A stretch of 54,688 nt of DNA from Chloroflexota bacterium (GTDB lineage: Bacteria; Chloroflexota; Anaerolineae; Promineifilales; Promineifilaceae): NCBI GenBank assembly GCA_022616275.1, contig JAKEFB010000149.1, positions 1-54,688 on the forward strand, given 5' to 3'. Numbering within the stretch: the stretch's first letter is position 1; each line of letters starts with the position of its first letter. Made by a program: the position numbers and the translations under genes. Below the pieces are notes generated by a model. That model searched no databases, was not told the origin of the DNA, and worked only from the letters and a program-made list of their open reading frames with translations. Shown here piece after piece: positions 1 through 9,058 of this stretch.

Positions 1-96
1 GATCGCCGCCGTCAGCGTCGTCTTCCCGTGGTCGATGTGCCCGATCGTCCCGATGTTGCAGTGTGGCTTGGTCCGTGCAAACTTTTCCTTTCCCAT
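1..96 (-). CDS. tuf: Elongation factor Tu, N-terminal part (cut by window edge)
   Basis: This is the first 32 codons of EF-Tu, the GTPase that delivers aminoacyl-tRNA to the ribosome. The translation starts [20 protein letters not shown] and continues into the G1 motif [14 protein letters not shown], diagnostic of EF-Tu. The ATG at 96-94 has an AAGGA Shine-Dalgarno-like run just upstream. It is the last gene of the rpsL-rpsG-fusA-tuf (str) series on this strand, 83 bp after fusA. The rest of the gene lies beyond the left edge. Confidence 0.95.
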   Translation of the reverse strand, partial: MGKEKFARTKPHCNIGTIGHIDHGKTTLTAAI

Positions 97-112
97 GTTC
101 CTTTTCTCTACC

Positions 113-175
113 TTAGTTATTAGTTATTCGTTACTGGTCAGGTGTTCAATAACCAATTACCAATTACCTAGTTAC
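113..175. repeat. Degenerate heptanucleotide tandem repeat
   Basis: Nine successive 7-bp units fill most of the fusA-tuf gap: TTAGTTA, TTAGTTA, TTCGTTA, CTGGTCA, GGTGTTC, AATAACC, AATTACC, AATTACC, TAGTTAC. The units drift gradually along the array. It is one of several 7-8 bp micro-repeat tracts found between genes in this window. Confidence 0.75.
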
Positions 176-179
176 CTCT

Positions 180-2258
180 TTATTTTCCGCCCTTCATCAC
201 CGCGTCGGCAACTTCCTGGGTCACCGGGGCATAATGGTCAAATTCCATTGTAAAAGTGCCCCGTCCCTGGGTCATCGAGCGCAAGGCGGTAGCGTAGCCA
301 AACATTTCTGCCAGCGGTGATTTGGCTTTGATGGATTGAACGCCATTGGAGCGCATCTCCATACCTTCAATAGCCCCGCGCCGGGCTGCCAGGTTGCCGA
401 TGACGTCGCCGGTGTATTCCTCAGGGACGACCACTTCGATGTCCATAATCGGCTCCAGAAGGACCGGCCGCCCCTTTTGCACGCCTTCTTTCAAGGCCAT
501 AGAGCCGGCAATCTTAAAGGCCATCTCCGAAGAGTCCACCTCGTGGTAGGAGCCGTCAATTAAGATAGCTTTGATGTCCACCAGCGGGTAGCCGGCCAGC
601 ACGCCGCCTTCCATCGCTTCGCGGATGCCGTCTTCAATCGGCCGGATAAACTCCCTGGGAATCGCGCCGCCAATAATGGCGTTTTCAAAAACAAAACCAG
701 AGCCCGGTTCCAGCGGTTCCAGGGCTAAAATCACGTGGCCGTACTGGCCACGGCCGCCTGTCTGGCGGATAAAGCGCCCTTCTACTTTCTCCACCGGCCG
801 GGTGATGGTTTCTCGGTAAGCCACGCGTGGCTTGCCGACGTTGGCCGCCACTTTAAATTCACGCAGCATTCGGTCTACCAGGACTTCCAGGTGTAGTTCG
901 CCCATGCCGTAAAGAATGGTCTGGCCTGTTTGTTCGTCCACGCGAACCTGGAACGTCGGGTCTTCTTCGGCCAGGGCTTTCAGAGCCATGCCCATCTTGT
1001 CCTGGTCCAGCGTCGTCTTCGGCTCTATGGCCAGCGAGATTACCGGTTCCGGGAACTCAATCGCTTCCAGGATAATGGGGTGCCCTCGCTGACACAACGT
1101 ATCGCCGGTGAAGGTATCCTTTAACCCTAGCGTGGCGGCAATATCGCCGGCCTGAACCCTGGTCAGGTCTTCACGGCGGTCGGCGTGCATGCGCAGCACC
1201 CGGCCAATTCGCTCCTTGCGGTTCTTCGTGCCGTTCAACACGTTTGACCCGGCCTCAACGACACCGGAATAGACCCGGAAGTAGGCCAGCCGGCCAACAT
1301 AGGGGTCGGTAACAATCTTAAAGACCAATGCCGCCATTGGTACGTCGTCGTCGGCCGCGCGCGTTTCTTCCTGGCCTGTTTCCGGGTTTACACCCGTAAT
1401 CGGCGGGATATCCGATGGCGACGGCAGGTAATAGACCACGGCGTCCAACACCCGCTGGATGCCTTTGTTGCGCAGCGCTGAGCCGCACAACACCGGCGTC
1501 ACCAGCCGGCGGATGGTGGCCTGTCGCAGCGCCGCCCGCAGCTCGGCTACAGAGATTTCCTCTCCTTCCAGGTAACGATTCATCAACTCATCATCGGTCT
1601 CGATGATATTTTCCATGATGCGTTCGCGAGCCGCTTCGACCTGTTCCCGCACTTCTTCGGGAATCTCCACGACCACTGCTCTGGCGCCCAGATCCTCTTC
1701 CTTCCAGACGGCCGCTTCCATCGTCAGGAGATCTACGATGCCCCGGAAACCGTTTTCCTGGCCAATGGGCCAATGGATGGGTAACGGGTTGGCCTTCAAC
1801 CGGTCACGGATCATATTGACCGTGCGCTCGAAGTCCGCACCTAACCGGTCCATCTTGTTGACAAAACAAATGCGCGGCACGCCGTACTGGTCGGCCTGGC
1901 GCCAGACAGTTTCCGACTGCGGCTCGACGCCAGCCACGGCGTCGAAGACGACCACGCCGCCATCCAGAACCCGCAAGCTGCGCTGCACCTCGGCCGTGAA
2001 GTCAATGTGGCCAGGGGTATCAATGATGTTGATCTGGTGATCGAGCCAGAACGTCGTCGTCGCCGCCGACGTAATGGTAATACCCCGCTCCTGCTCCTGG
2101 ACCATGTGGTCCATGGTGGCAGTACCCTCATGGACTTCGCCCATGCGGTGAATTCGGCCGGTATAGTACAGGATGCGTTCGGTCGTCGTGGTCTTACCAG
2201 CGTCAATGTGGGCAATAATGCCGATGTTCCGAACTTTTTCTAACGGATAGCGAGACAT
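180..2258 (-). CDS. fusA: Elongation factor G
   Basis: EF-G, the ribosomal translocase GTPase, 692 residues, the usual full length. G1 is AHIDAGKTT (residues 16-24), switch I has the invariant [10 protein letters not shown]3 is DTPGH (80-84) and G4 is NKMD (134-137). Domain IV contains the GGRGQYGHV stretch typical of EF-G, and the C-terminal domain V reads [18 protein letters not shown]. It lies between rpsG and tuf in the classical str order. A second, divergent EF-G paralogue is encoded at 24158-26227, so this copy is the housekeeping one. The gap to rpsG holds a 12-bp inverted repeat; no clear Shine-Dalgarno is visible before the ATG at 2258. Confidence 0.98.
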   Translation of the reverse strand: MSRYPLEKVRNIGIIAHIDAGKTTTTERILYYTGRIHRMGEVHEGTATMDHMVQEQERGITITSAATTTFWLDHQINIIDTPGHIDFTAEVQRSLRVLDGGVVVFDAVAGVEPQSETVWRQADQYGVPRICFVNKMDRLGADFERTVNMIRDRLKANPLPIHWPIGQENGFRGIVDLLTMEAAVWKEEDLGARAVVVEIPEEVREQVEAARERIMENIIETDDELMNRYLEGEEISVAELRAALRQATIRRLVTPVLCGSALRNKGIQRVLDAVVYYLPSPSDIPPITGVNPETGQEETRAADDDVPMAALVFKIVTDPYVGRLAYFRVYSGVVEAGSNVLNGTKNRKERIGRVLRMHADRREDLTRVQAGDIAATLGLKDTFTGDTLCQRGHPIILEAIEFPEPVISLAIEPKTTLDQDKMGMALKALAEEDPTFQVRVDEQTGQTILYGMGELHLEVLVDRMLREFKVAANVGKPRVAYRETITRPVEKVEGRFIRQTGGRGQYGHVILALEPLEPGSGFVFENAIIGGAIPREFIRPIEDGIREAMEGGVLAGYPLVDIKAILIDGSYHEVDSSEMAFKIAGSMALKEGVQKGRPVLLEPIMDIEVVVPEEYTGDVIGNLAARRGAIEGMEMRSNGVQSIKAKSPLAEMFGYATALRSMTQGRGTFTMEFDHYAPVTQEVADAVMKGGK

Positions 2259-2269
2259 GGTAGATCATC

Positions 2270-2302
2270 AGACTTTTGAAGCTTCCAAAACTTCAAAAGT
2301 CT
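2270..2302. repeat. Inverted repeat upstream of fusA
   Basis: Perfect 12-bp arms AGACTTTTGAAG (2270-2281) and CTTCAAAAGTCT (2291-2302) around a 9-nt loop, between rpsG and fusA. It lacks a T-tract on the minus strand, so it is not an obvious terminator. The arm resembles the AGACTTTTGTAG arm of the palindrome at 13689-13722. Confidence 0.7.
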
Positions 2303-2316
2303 CTTTCCTAAATACT

Positions 2317-2787
2317 CTAAAATCTGTAATGGGCAAAGGCGCGGTTGGCCTCGGCCATGCGGTGCGTGTCGTCCTTGCGCTTAACGGCCGCGCCTTGCCC
2401 GTTGGCCGCGTCCATCAATTCAGCCGCCAACCGTTCTGCCATCGAGCGGCCACTGCGTTTGCGGGCCGCCATTAAAATCCAGCGAATAGCCAGCGACGTG
2501 CGGCGAGTTGCCGGCACTTCCATAGGAACCTGGTAGGTAGCACCGCCTACCCGGCGCGGCTTTACCTCAATCTGAGGCGTGGCATTGTGCATCGCCTGTT
2601 CAAAAACTTCCAGCGGGTTGCGTTTGGTCCGCTGCTCAACCAGGTCGAAACTGTCATAGACAACGCCTTGGGCTACGCTTTTCTTGCCGGCTGTCATCAG
2701 CCGGTTAATGAACATGGTTACAATTATATTGTTGTAACGCAGGTCGGGCGTCACTTCCCGCTTTTCTGGACGATAACGTCTTGGCAT
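2317..2787 (-). CDS. rpsG: 30S ribosomal protein S7
   Basis: S7, the 16S rRNA-binding protein that nucleates the 30S head, 156 residues as in most bacteria. It begins [20 protein letters not shown] and has the core [20 protein letters not shown] and the [20 protein letters not shown] region that contacts rRNA. The ATG at 2787 follows an AGGAG Shine-Dalgarno sequence. It sits between rpsL and fusA. The 75-bp gap to rpsL is filled by an AT-rich micro-repeat. Confidence 0.98.
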   Translation of the reverse strand: MPRRYRPEKREVTPDLRYNNIIVTMFINRLMTAGKKSVAQGVVYDSFDLVEQRTKRNPLEVFEQAMHNATPQIEVKPRRVGGATYQVPMEVPATRRTSLAIRWILMAARKRSGRSMAERLAAELMDAANGQGAAVKRKDDTHRMAEANRAFAHYRF

Positions 2788-2802
2788 ACTCTACTCCTGA
2801 AG

Positions 2803-2860
2803 AAGTAATTGAGTAATGAAGCAATTAGGTAGTTACTCAATTACTTAATTACCCAATTAC
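2803..2860. repeat. AT-rich 7-8 bp micro-repeat between rpsL and rpsG
   Basis: Tract built of drifting units such as CAATTAC, TTAATTAC and CCAATTAC, the right-hand part with 8-bp period. Similar AATTAC-type tracts occur at 22621-22647 and 33597-33637. It lies directly upstream of the rpsG Shine-Dalgarno. Confidence 0.7.
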
Positions 2861-2862
2861 AA

Positions 2863-3279
2863 TCACTTGGGCGCTTTCGTGCCGTACTTTGAACGCCCCT
2901 GCTTGCGGTTATTCACACCACTCGTGTCCAGGGTTCCCCGGACAATGTGGTAGCGGACACCAGGCAAGTCTTTCACCCGGCCGCCGCGAATCAACACTAC
3001 TGAGTGGTCCTGCAGGGTATGGCCTTCACCAGGAATATAAGCGGTCACTTCAATCCCATTGCTCAGGCGCACACGCGCCACCTTGCGCAGCGCCGAGTTC
3101 GGCTTTTTAGGTGGCATCGTCTTCACCTGGGTGCAAACGCCACGCTTCTGCGGCGCGCCCTTGGCCTGACGTGTCCGGCGCTGTTTATATGAATTAAGAG
3201 TATATTGTAACGCTGGCGACTTACTCTTCTTCGTCTTAGGCGTGCGCCCTTTGCGCACGAGTTGATTAATAGTCGGCAC
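2863..3279 (-). CDS. rpsL: 30S ribosomal protein S12
   Basis: S12, the decoding-centre protein, 138 residues against about 124 in E. coli. It starts [12 protein letters not shown] and has the conserved [11 protein letters not shown]-type loop (here [12 protein letters not shown]) and [17 protein letters not shown]. The two lysines linked to streptomycin resistance are wild type. About 15 extra residues ([15 protein letters not shown]) lie between the PAL and KGAPQKRG segments; as I recall, Chloroflexota S12 proteins carry an insert here. The start is GTG at 3279-3277, preceded by AGAAGGAG. It is the first gene of a transcription unit with its own promoter at 3418-3445 and a structured leader. 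Confidence 0.98.
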   Translation of the reverse strand: MPTINQLVRKGRTPKTKKSKSPALQYTLNSYKQRRTRQAKGAPQKRGVCTQVKTMPPKKPNSALRKVARVRLSNGIEVTAYIPGEGHTLQDHSVVLIRGGRVKDLPGVRYHIVRGTLDTSGVNNRKQGRSKYGTKAPK

Positions 3280-3307
3280 TGTTACCTTCTCCTTCTATAC
3301 TCGACAA

Positions 3308-3340
3308 CGGAGGCCATCGAACTTACTTCGATGGCCTCCG
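3308..3340 (-). other. Perfect 14-bp hairpin in the rpsL 5' leader
   Basis: Arms CGGAGGCCATCGAA (3308-3321) and TTCGATGGCCTCCG (3327-3340) with a 5-nt loop, ending 13 bp upstream of the rpsL Shine-Dalgarno region. There is no T-tract after it on the minus strand, so it is not a canonical terminator. It lies inside the leader predicted from the promoter at 3418-3445 and could be a ribosomal-protein binding site or mRNA-stability element. Confidence 0.75.
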
Positions 3341-3363
3341 GTATGATTCATTTTATATAATTC

Positions 3364-3392
3364 GTAACCTGAATTTTGGAAAACTCAGTTAC
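3364..3392 (-). other. Imperfect hairpin in the rpsL 5' leader
   Basis: GTAAC-TGA-TTTT pairs with AAAA-TCA-GTTAC around a GG loop, with one bulge and one mismatch. With the 3308-3340 hairpin it forms a two-hairpin leader upstream of rpsL. Confidence 0.5.
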
Positions 3393-3417
3393 GGCCCGCT
3401 CAAAAATCCAACGGGCC

Positions 3418-3445
3418 ATTTTACCATAACCGGTATAACTGTCAA
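3418..3445 (-). promoter_or_regulatory. Sigma-70-type promoter of the rpsL-rpsG-fusA-tuf operon
   Basis: On the minus strand TTGACA (3445-3440), 16-bp spacer, TAAAAT (3423-3418). It lies between rpoB and rpsL and predicts an RNA starting near 3411, giving a leader of about 130 nt. It shows that the str operon can be transcribed independently of rpoB. Confidence 0.75.
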
Positions 3446-3465
3446 ATAGTAAATGTGCTGCTTTT

Positions 3466-3508
3466 TGGGCGGGGCAACGTGGAGTGGAACTTCTTGTTGC
3501 CCCGCCCA
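3466..3508 (-). terminator. GC-rich hairpin after rpoB
   Basis: Perfect 13-bp arms TGGGCGGGGCAAC (3466-3478) and GTTGCCCCGCCCA (3496-3508), 11 bp after the rpoB stop codon. On the minus strand it is followed by AAAAAG rather than a T-tract, so it is not a classical intrinsic terminator. Its position between rpoB and the rpsL promoter suggests a role in 3'-end formation. Confidence 0.5.
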
Positions 3509-3518
3509 GAGTTTGTAA

Positions 3519-6500
3519 CTAGCGGCGGCTCCGGGCCAGGTCCATTAGACCAGTTCCAACCCAGTGCCGGTTGCGTTTGTCGTCCTCTTTCCCGAAGCGG
3601 ATGACTTCGCCAGACTCAGTAACCGCCTCTACGGCCAGGCCCAGGCTCTGCAGTTCCTTGACAAGTACGCGGAAAGAGGCGGGAATGCCCGGCTCTTCGA
3701 TTGGCTCGTTCTTGACAATAGCCTCGTAGGTTTTCACCCGACCTTGCACATCATCTGATTTAACGGTGAGCATTTCCTGCAGCGTATGGGCTGCGCCATA
3801 CGCTTCCAGAGCCCAGACTTCCATCTCGCCGAAACGCTGGCCACCAAACTGGGCTTTACCACCTAGCGGCTGCTGCGTCACTAGCGAGTACGGGCCAGTA
3901 GAGCGGGCGTGGACTTTGTCCTCGACCAGGTGGGCCAGCTTAAGCATGTGAATGATGCCAACCGTCACCGGCTGGGCAAAGGGATCACCTGTCTTGCCGT
4001 CGTGGAGACGTTCTTTGCCCAGAGTCGGCACCGGAAAGCCGGTGGCCAGGGCAATTCGCCCGGCGTTGGCCCGCACCGCCTCCGGCGTTAACTCCTTGGG
4101 ATCGACGTGCAGTTCTTCGGGAAGGTCGTCGCCGTGCGCTTCCAGCATGAAGCTGTACCACTCACGCAGGCAGACCTCGATAGACTGTTCGTCGTAAGGC
4201 ACCCAATCCGCCTTGGTCATGTCATTTGTATCGGCCGGTATCACCTGGTCCGGGTCCCAACCACGCGTACGCAGCCATTCCCGGGCCACCGACCGGCGGG
4301 TATAGACCCGGTCATTCTGCAACCGGTCTACGTCGTATCCTTCTTCGCCTAGCCAGGCGGTGATGAAGAGAACCCGCGCTTCCTCGTCGTCTTGCAACGA
4401 CTCCAGGTCATATTCCATTTCTCGGAGCCAGTCCCAGGTCCAGTCGCTGGTTACGTCCCAGCCGCGGTCTACCAGCCAGGCGCGGGCCAGTTCGGCGGCA
4501 ATCTCATTCTCGTTAGCCCCGTCAAAGACAGGGGTAATGGCCCGGAAGCCCAGGCGGCTGGCCGCCCAGCCCAGGTGTGTTTCCAGGATCTGGCCCAGGT
4601 TCATACGGCCGGGGACGCCAATCGGGTTGAGAATAATGTCTACCGGCGTACCATCGGCCAGGAAGGGCATATCCTCGACCGGGACAACCTTGGAGATAAC
4701 GCCCTTGTTGCCGTGCCGGCCGGCCATCTTGTCACCCTCGGCAATCTTGCGCCGTTGGGCCACGCTAACGCGGACCATGGTTTCTACCCCGGCCGGGAGG
4801 TCGCGGTCTTGCTGGCGATTAAAGACCTGTACGTCCACCACCTTGCCCCGCGCGCCGTGCGGCAGTCTCAGGCTGGAATCCTTCACTTCGCGCGCCTTGT
4901 CGCCAAAAATGGCCCGCAGCAGCTTTTCCTCCGGGCTCAGTTCTTTTTCACCCTTGGGCGTAATCTTGCCCACCAGGATGTCGTTTTCCTTCACGTCGGC
5001 GCCGACGCGGATAATACCACGCTCGTCCAGGTCCTTGAGGGCATCCTCGCTGACGTTGGGAATGTCATAGGTGATTTCTTCGGGGCCGAGCTTGGTATCG
5101 CGAGCCTCGATTTCGTGCTTCTCAATGTGGACCGAGGTAAAGCGGTCCTCGCGCACCATCTTCTCGCTGACCAGGATGGCGTCCTCGTAATTGCCGCCTT
5201 CCCAGGAGAGGAAAGCGACGACCACGTCCTGGCCCAAAGCCAATTCGCCAAACTGAGTCGAGGAGCTATCGGCCAGGACAGTACCCGGCACGATGCGCTG
5301 GCCCTTGACGACGACCGGCCGCTGGTCAATGCAGGTGCTCTGGTTAGAGCGGTTGTACTTGCGCAGGTTGTAGGTGCGCGGGCCGTTGGCCGTCATGGCC
5401 ACAATCCGGTCGCCGGTGACACTAATCACCTCACCCTCTTCGTCGGCAATGACCACCTGGCCGGAGTTATAAGCCGCCTGCCATTCCATGCCGGTGCTGA
5501 CCATCGGTACGTCCGGCTGCAACAGGGGCACGGCCTGGCGCTGCATGTTGGAACCCATCAAGGCCCGGTTGGCGTCGTCGTGCTCCAGGAATGGGATCAA
5601 CGCCGCCGAGATGCCGACGATCTGGCGTGGAGCGACGTCCATGAAGTCAATGCGCTGCACTGAGGCAAAACGGAACTGCTGGTTGCGGCGGGCGGAAATC
5701 CGCTTGCCGACAAACTGCTTGCGGGCGTCCAGCTCGGCGTTGGCCTGGGCAATCGTGTAGCGGTCTTCCTCGTCGGCCGACATGTAGACGATCTCGTCAG
5801 TCAGGAACGGCACCACACGCGCCTGCTCAATCCCGGCTTCCTTGATAGCTTTGGCTTTCTCTTCGGTAATCGTTTCCCCGGCGCTGACGATGACCTCGCC
5901 TGTGCCCGGGTCCACCAGGTCTTCAAAGGCGTCGTGGTTCACCAACTCGTCGCCGTCGCCGGGAATGGTATTGCGCACCCGGCGGTAGGGCGTCTCGATA
6001 AAGCCGTAGTTGTTGACCCGGCCGTATGTTGCCAGGCGGCCGATCAGGCCGATATTCGGACCTTCCGGCGTCTCGATAGGGCAAATGCGGCCGTAGTGGC
6101 TGTGATGGACGTCGCGGACCTCGAAGCCGGCCCGTTCGCGGCGCAGACCGCCCGGACCCAGGGCAGAGAGCGTCCGCTTGTGGGTCAATTCGGCCAGCGG
6201 GTTGGCCTGTTCCATAAACTGGCTCAACTGCGAGCTACCGAAGAACTCGCGAATGGCGGCCACCACCGGCCGGATGTTGACCAGCGAGACCGGCGTCAGA
6301 TTGTCCGTATCGCGGATGGACATGCGCTCGCGGACCACCCGCTCCATACGGCGCAGGCCGACGCGCAGCTTGGCCTGAAGCAGCTCTCCGACCGTCTTCA
6401 CCCGGCGGTTGCCCAGGTGGTCAATGTCGTCTGCCCCTTCCTGGCCGTTGTTGATGAGGATCATGTGGCGGACCACCTGGACGATGTCGTGCTGGGTGAG

Positions 6501-7463
6501 GGTCCGATGGCTAAGCGGCACAGCCCCTTGCAGGTTGAGTCGCTTGTTCAACTTGTACCGGCCGACGCGGGCCAGGTCGTAGCGGCGCTGGTCGTACAAC
6601 TGCTCAATCATGTACTGGGTGGCGTTGTCCAGCGTCGGCGGGTCGCCCGGCCGCATGCGCTTGTAAAACTCAATCAAAGCCTGCTGGGCAGTAGGCTTAT
6701 CCGGGTCCCAGGTTGGCTCCTGCTCGATGCTGCCCTGGATGTAAAGGTGCTCAGGGTTGGTGTCCACATCCTCAAAGAGGGCCAGCAACTCCTCGTCTGA
6801 GCCTTGAGCGATGAGCGGATTGCCCAACCCGTCGTCCACGGCCGCCAGGGCGCGCAGAAACAGCGTCACCGGAACGGTCCGCTTGCGGTTAAACTTAACC
6901 GTCAGGTAATCGGTCTTCCTGGTTTCAAACTCCATCCAGGCTCCCCGGTCGGGGATAAGCTTACCCATGGCCAGCGGCCGGCCGGTGGTCCGCTCTTCCT
7001 CCACCTCGAAGTAGACGCCGGGGGAGCGAATCAACTGACTGACGACCACCCGTTCGGTGCCGTTAATAATGAACGTGCCGGACGGCGTCATCATCGGGAA
7101 ATCGCCCATGAAAATGTCCTGGACGATAGGCTGGTCCAGGTCGGAACTATAGAGCATAACCCGGACGTACAGGGGCGCGGCGTAGCTCATGTCTCGCTCG
7201 ACGCACTCTTCGACGCTGTACTTCGGTTCTTCGAACCAATATTTGAGGTCAAAGCCTTCGACCTCGGGATGTTTGCTGGGAAAATACAGCTTTAGATCGC
7301 CATTGAAACTTTCAATAGGCGAAATCTCTTCAAATAACTCCGCCAGGCTCTCCTTCTTAAAATGCTCAAAAGAGTTCAACTGCACGTCAATTAACGTGGG
7401 CAGTTCCAGCGGATCGGTCGTACGCGCGTACGTTTTAATTGGAAGTCTTGCCATTTTCTCCAT
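3519..7463 (-). CDS. rpoB: DNA-directed RNA polymerase beta subunit with lineage-specific insertion
   Basis: Beta subunit of RNA polymerase, 1314 residues. The rifampicin region reads [16 protein letters not shown] ... [14 protein letters not shown], wild type except for Glu where E. coli has Asp516. Conserved blocks [23 protein letters not shown] and [20 protein letters not shown] are intact. Between VFDGA (residues 979-983) and [10 protein letters not shown] (from 1153) there are about 170 residues, where E. coli has about 22. This insert (about nt 4024-4500) carries four W-L-x3-[GE]-[WY]-D repeats. Another gap from the norm is that rpoC does not follow: the next gene is rpsL. Upstream lie a promoter, a structured leader and a terminator (7573-7757). 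Confidence 0.98.
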   Translation of the reverse strand: MEKMARLPIKTYARTTDPLELPTLIDVQLNSFEHFKKESLAELFEEISPIESFNGDLKLYFPSKHPEVEGFDLKYWFEEPKYSVEECVERDMSYAAPLYVRVMLYSSDLDQPIVQDIFMGDFPMMTPSGTFIINGTERVVVSQLIRSPGVYFEVEEERTTGRPLAMGKLIPDRGAWMEFETRKTDYLTVKFNRKRTVPVTLFLRALAAVDDGLGNPLIAQGSDEELLALFEDVDTNPEHLYIQGSIEQEPTWDPDKPTAQQALIEFYKRMRPGDPPTLDNATQYMIEQLYDQRRYDLARVGRYKLNKRLNLQGAVPLSHRTLTQHDIVQVVRHMILINNGQEGADDIDHLGNRRVKTVGELLQAKLRVGLRRMERVVRERMSIRDTDNLTPVSLVNIRPVVAAIREFFGSSQLSQFMEQANPLAELTHKRTLSALGPGGLRRERAGFEVRDVHHSHYGRICPIETPEGPNIGLIGRLATYGRVNNYGFIETPYRRVRNTIPGDGDELVNHDAFEDLVDPGTGEVIVSAGETITEEKAKAIKEAGIEQARVVPFLTDEIVYMSADEEDRYTIAQANAELDARKQFVGKRISARRNQQFRFASVQRIDFMDVAPRQIVGISAALIPFLEHDDANRALMGSNMQRQAVPLLQPDVPMVSTGMEWQAAYNSGQVVIADEEGEVISVTGDRIVAMTANGPRTYNLRKYNRSNQSTCIDQRPVVVKGQRIVPGTVLADSSSTQFGELALGQDVVVAFLSWEGGNYEDAILVSEKMVREDRFTSVHIEKHEIEARDTKLGPEEITYDIPNVSEDALKDLDERGIIRVGADVKENDILVGKITPKGEKELSPEEKLLRAIFGDKAREVKDSSLRLPHGARGKVVDVQVFNRQQDRDLPAGVETMVRVSVAQRRKIAEGDKMAGRHGNKGVISKVVPVEDMPFLADGTPVDIILNPIGVPGRMNLGQILETHLGWAASRLGFRAITPVFDGANENEIAAELARAWLVDRGWDVTSDWTWDWLREMEYDLESLQDDEEARVLFITAWLGEEGYDVDRLQNDRVYTRRSVAREWLRTRGWDPDQVIPADTNDMTKADWVPYDEQSIEVCLREWYSFMLEAHGDDLPEELHVDPKELTPEAVRANAGRIALATGFPVPTLGKERLHDGKTGDPFAQPVTVGIIHMLKLAHLVEDKVHARSTGPYSLVTQQPLGGKAQFGGQRFGEMEVWALEAYGAAHTLQEMLTVKSDDVQGRVKTYEAIVKNEPIEEPGIPASFRVLVKELQSLGLAVEAVTESGEVIRFGKEDDKRNRHWVGTGLMDLARSRR

Positions 7464-7572
7464 TCACCTCGTGAATACTCACCTATTGTGAAACCTTCAC
7501 CTGCTCCCTGAACAGATCTTCTAGCGACAAATTGGACGAATGGCACGAAAATTAATGAATTCGTGCAATTCG

Positions 7573-7620
7573 TGGCAAAAAAGCAAAAATGAAGGGCGCA
7601 ACACGTCTGTTGCCGCCCTC
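7573..7620 (-). terminator. Intrinsic terminator upstream of rpoB
   Basis: On the minus strand GAGGGCGGCAAC ... GTTGCGCCCTTC forms a GC-rich stem with a one-base bulge and a 6-nt loop, followed by ATTTTTGCTTTTTTG. It lies downstream of the promoter at 7729-7757 and about 110 bp before the rpoB start, so it either ends a short RNA or acts as an attenuator for rpoB. It also would stop read-through from the GT4 gene. Confidence 0.8.
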
Positions 7621-7722
7621 CTATTATCACAGTGCAGAATCGAGGCAGTAGGGTGTCGCTAACCGGCCGGAAGACCATTGGGTCCCCCATTGCCTGCCTC
7701 GCCCCGACTTGGCAATATGCGA
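7621..7722 (-). ncRNA. Candidate structured leader or small RNA upstream of rpoB
   Basis: RNA predicted to start near 7722 from the promoter at 7729-7757 and to end at the terminator at 7573-7620, giving about 145 nt in all. Arms CTGCCTCG (7694-7701) and CGAGGCAG (7641-7648) can close an 8-bp stem that encloses a small GACC/GGTC hairpin and a GGCCGG element. No long reading frame with a Shine-Dalgarno is visible inside it. I do not recognise it as 6S, SRP, tmRNA or a known riboswitch. Confidence 0.4.
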
Positions 7723-7728
7723 AAGGGT

Positions 7729-7757
7729 ATTGTACCCCTTGTGTCAGGTTCTGTCAA
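7729..7757 (-). promoter_or_regulatory. Sigma-70-type promoter upstream of rpoB
   Basis: On the minus strand TTGACA (7757-7752), exactly 17-bp spacer, TACAAT (7734-7729): a near-consensus promoter. It lies about 265 bp upstream of the rpoB start, 62 bp after the end of the GT4 gene. Transcription from it meets the terminator at 7573-7620 before reaching rpoB. Confidence 0.8.
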
Positions 7758-7819
7758 CTTTTTGGGGGCTTTTTTGAAATCTACTTGTTGGTTCGCTCAC
7801 ATGTCTTCAATATGTCAGT

Positions 7820-9058
7820 CTACCGGCCGCCCACCAACCGCGCGTAAATCCCCGTAATTTGCTCCCCAGCCTGCTGCCAGTTGTATCGTCCGGCCACCCG
7901 TTGGCGAAGTTTCTGTCCCAGGCAGTGACAGCGCTGCGGATTATGAATCAACTCCTGAAGGCACGCCGCCAGGCAGGCTACGTCGCCGGCCGGGGCGTAG
8001 ACTCCCAGGTCGGCCAGGTACTCGCGGTGGACGGGCGTGTCGTAAGCCACCACCGGCTGGCTCATGGCCATGTAGTTCAACACCTTACCGCTGCCTTCCG
8101 TCGCTGAGACTTTGGCCGAAACGGCCACGTCGCCTAAGGAGAGGTAAAAGGGCGCGTCGCGGTACTCCACTCTGCCCGTAAACGTCACCCGGTCGGCCAC
8201 CTGCCAGGCCGTGGCCAGGGCGCGGTACTCCTCAACCCTCGGGTAGCCCATCACCAGGAAGTGGGCATCCTCCCCGGCCAGCTTCAGCCGTGCCGCTGCT
8301 TCAATGAGCTGGGGAATACCCTGGTAATCAGCCAATAGCCCCAGGTAGGCGACTATGGGCCGGCCTAAGGGAATACCCAACTTTTGGCGCAGGGCGTTCT
8401 TGGCCTCTTCGGTAAATTGGCCGGGGTCAAAGCGGTCCAGGTCCACACAGTCCGGTAGGGGGTGAATGCGTTCGGCCGGCACGCTAAACTCCCGCCGCAG
8501 CAGATCGGCCGCCCGCAGGGAGCTGGTTAAAATCGCCTGGGGCAGGTGGCAAATAAACTTCTCCAAGCGGCGCGCCCAGGGGTAAACCCGGCCGTCAGGG
8601 TTGAGAAAACCGTGATCGATCATCTCGGCCGTCAGTCCGCCCTGGAAATCAAATAGCAACGGGACGCGCAGCAACCGGGCCAGCGCCCCGCCAATCAACG
8701 CTCCTTCGTGCATGTGGCCATGCACCACGTCCGGCCAGACGCGACGGCCCACCGCCAACGTTGTCGCTGCCAGGTAAGTGTCGAAAGCCAGCTTGTGGCG
8801 CGAGGAACCGACATCGTACTCGGCGTGGTAAGGCAAAGCTGACGTGCGCCGGATGTCCAGGCCAGGCATATTGTCCCCCTTGTAATAGGTAACAATCGTA
8901 ACCTGATGGCCTAGCGCCTGCAGGGCCAGCGTTTCTTCCAGGATGCGAATGTGGCCGCCATAATCCTTGAAAAAAGAGGTTGGGGCGACCATCAAGACGC
9001 GTAGCGGCCGGTGGGGGGCAGCCCGCCGGGGCTCTGGGTCAGGCACGGCCAGACTCAC
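7820..9058 (-). CDS. Glycosyltransferase family 4 (GT-B fold)
   Basis: Protein of 412 residues that probably transfers a sugar from a nucleotide-sugar donor in cell-envelope glycan synthesis. The N-terminal Rossmann half begins after a Pro-rich leader (RVLMVAPTSFFKDYGGHIRI); the acceptor half includes GHMHEGALIGGALARLL. The C-terminal half has the GT4 donor region: PIVAYLGLLADYQGIPQLIEA and EGSGKVLNYMAMSQPVVAYD, followed by PxxREYL. There is no signal peptide or membrane segment. The start ATG overlaps the stop of the TyrA-like gene by 4 bp (ATGA), so it is translationally coupled as last gene of the M50-HD-TyrA-GT4 operon. Sugar specificity cannot be read from the sequence. Confidence 0.9.
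   Translation of the reverse strand: MSLAVPDPEPRRAAPHRPLRVLMVAPTSFFKDYGGHIRILEETLALQALGHQVTIVTYYKGDNMPGLDIRRTSALPYHAEYDVGSSRHKLAFDTYLAATTLAVGRRVWPDVVHGHMHEGALIGGALARLLRVPLLFDFQGGLTAEMIDHGFLNPDGRVYPWARRLEKFICHLPQAILTSSLRAADLLRREFSVPAERIHPLPDCVDLDRFDPGQFTEEAKNALRQKLGIPLGRPIVAYLGLLADYQGIPQLIEAAARLKLAGEDAHFLVMGYPRVEEYRALATAWQVADRVTFTGRVEYRDAPFYLSLGDVAVSAKVSATEGSGKVLNYMAMSQPVVAYDTPVHREYLADLGVYAPAGDVACLAACLQELIHNPQRCHCLGQKLRQRVAGRYNWQQAGEQITGIYARLVGGR

Noticed and set aside
4392-5663. 423-codon open frame on the plus strand opposite rpoB
   Set aside because: It lies fully antisense to conserved rpoB sequence; GC-rich codon use on the minus strand keeps this frame open. No known domain or start signal.
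7391-7690. 99-codon minus-strand frame before rpoB
   Set aside because: It runs through the intrinsic terminator and overlaps the rpoB start; no Shine-Dalgarno or family match.
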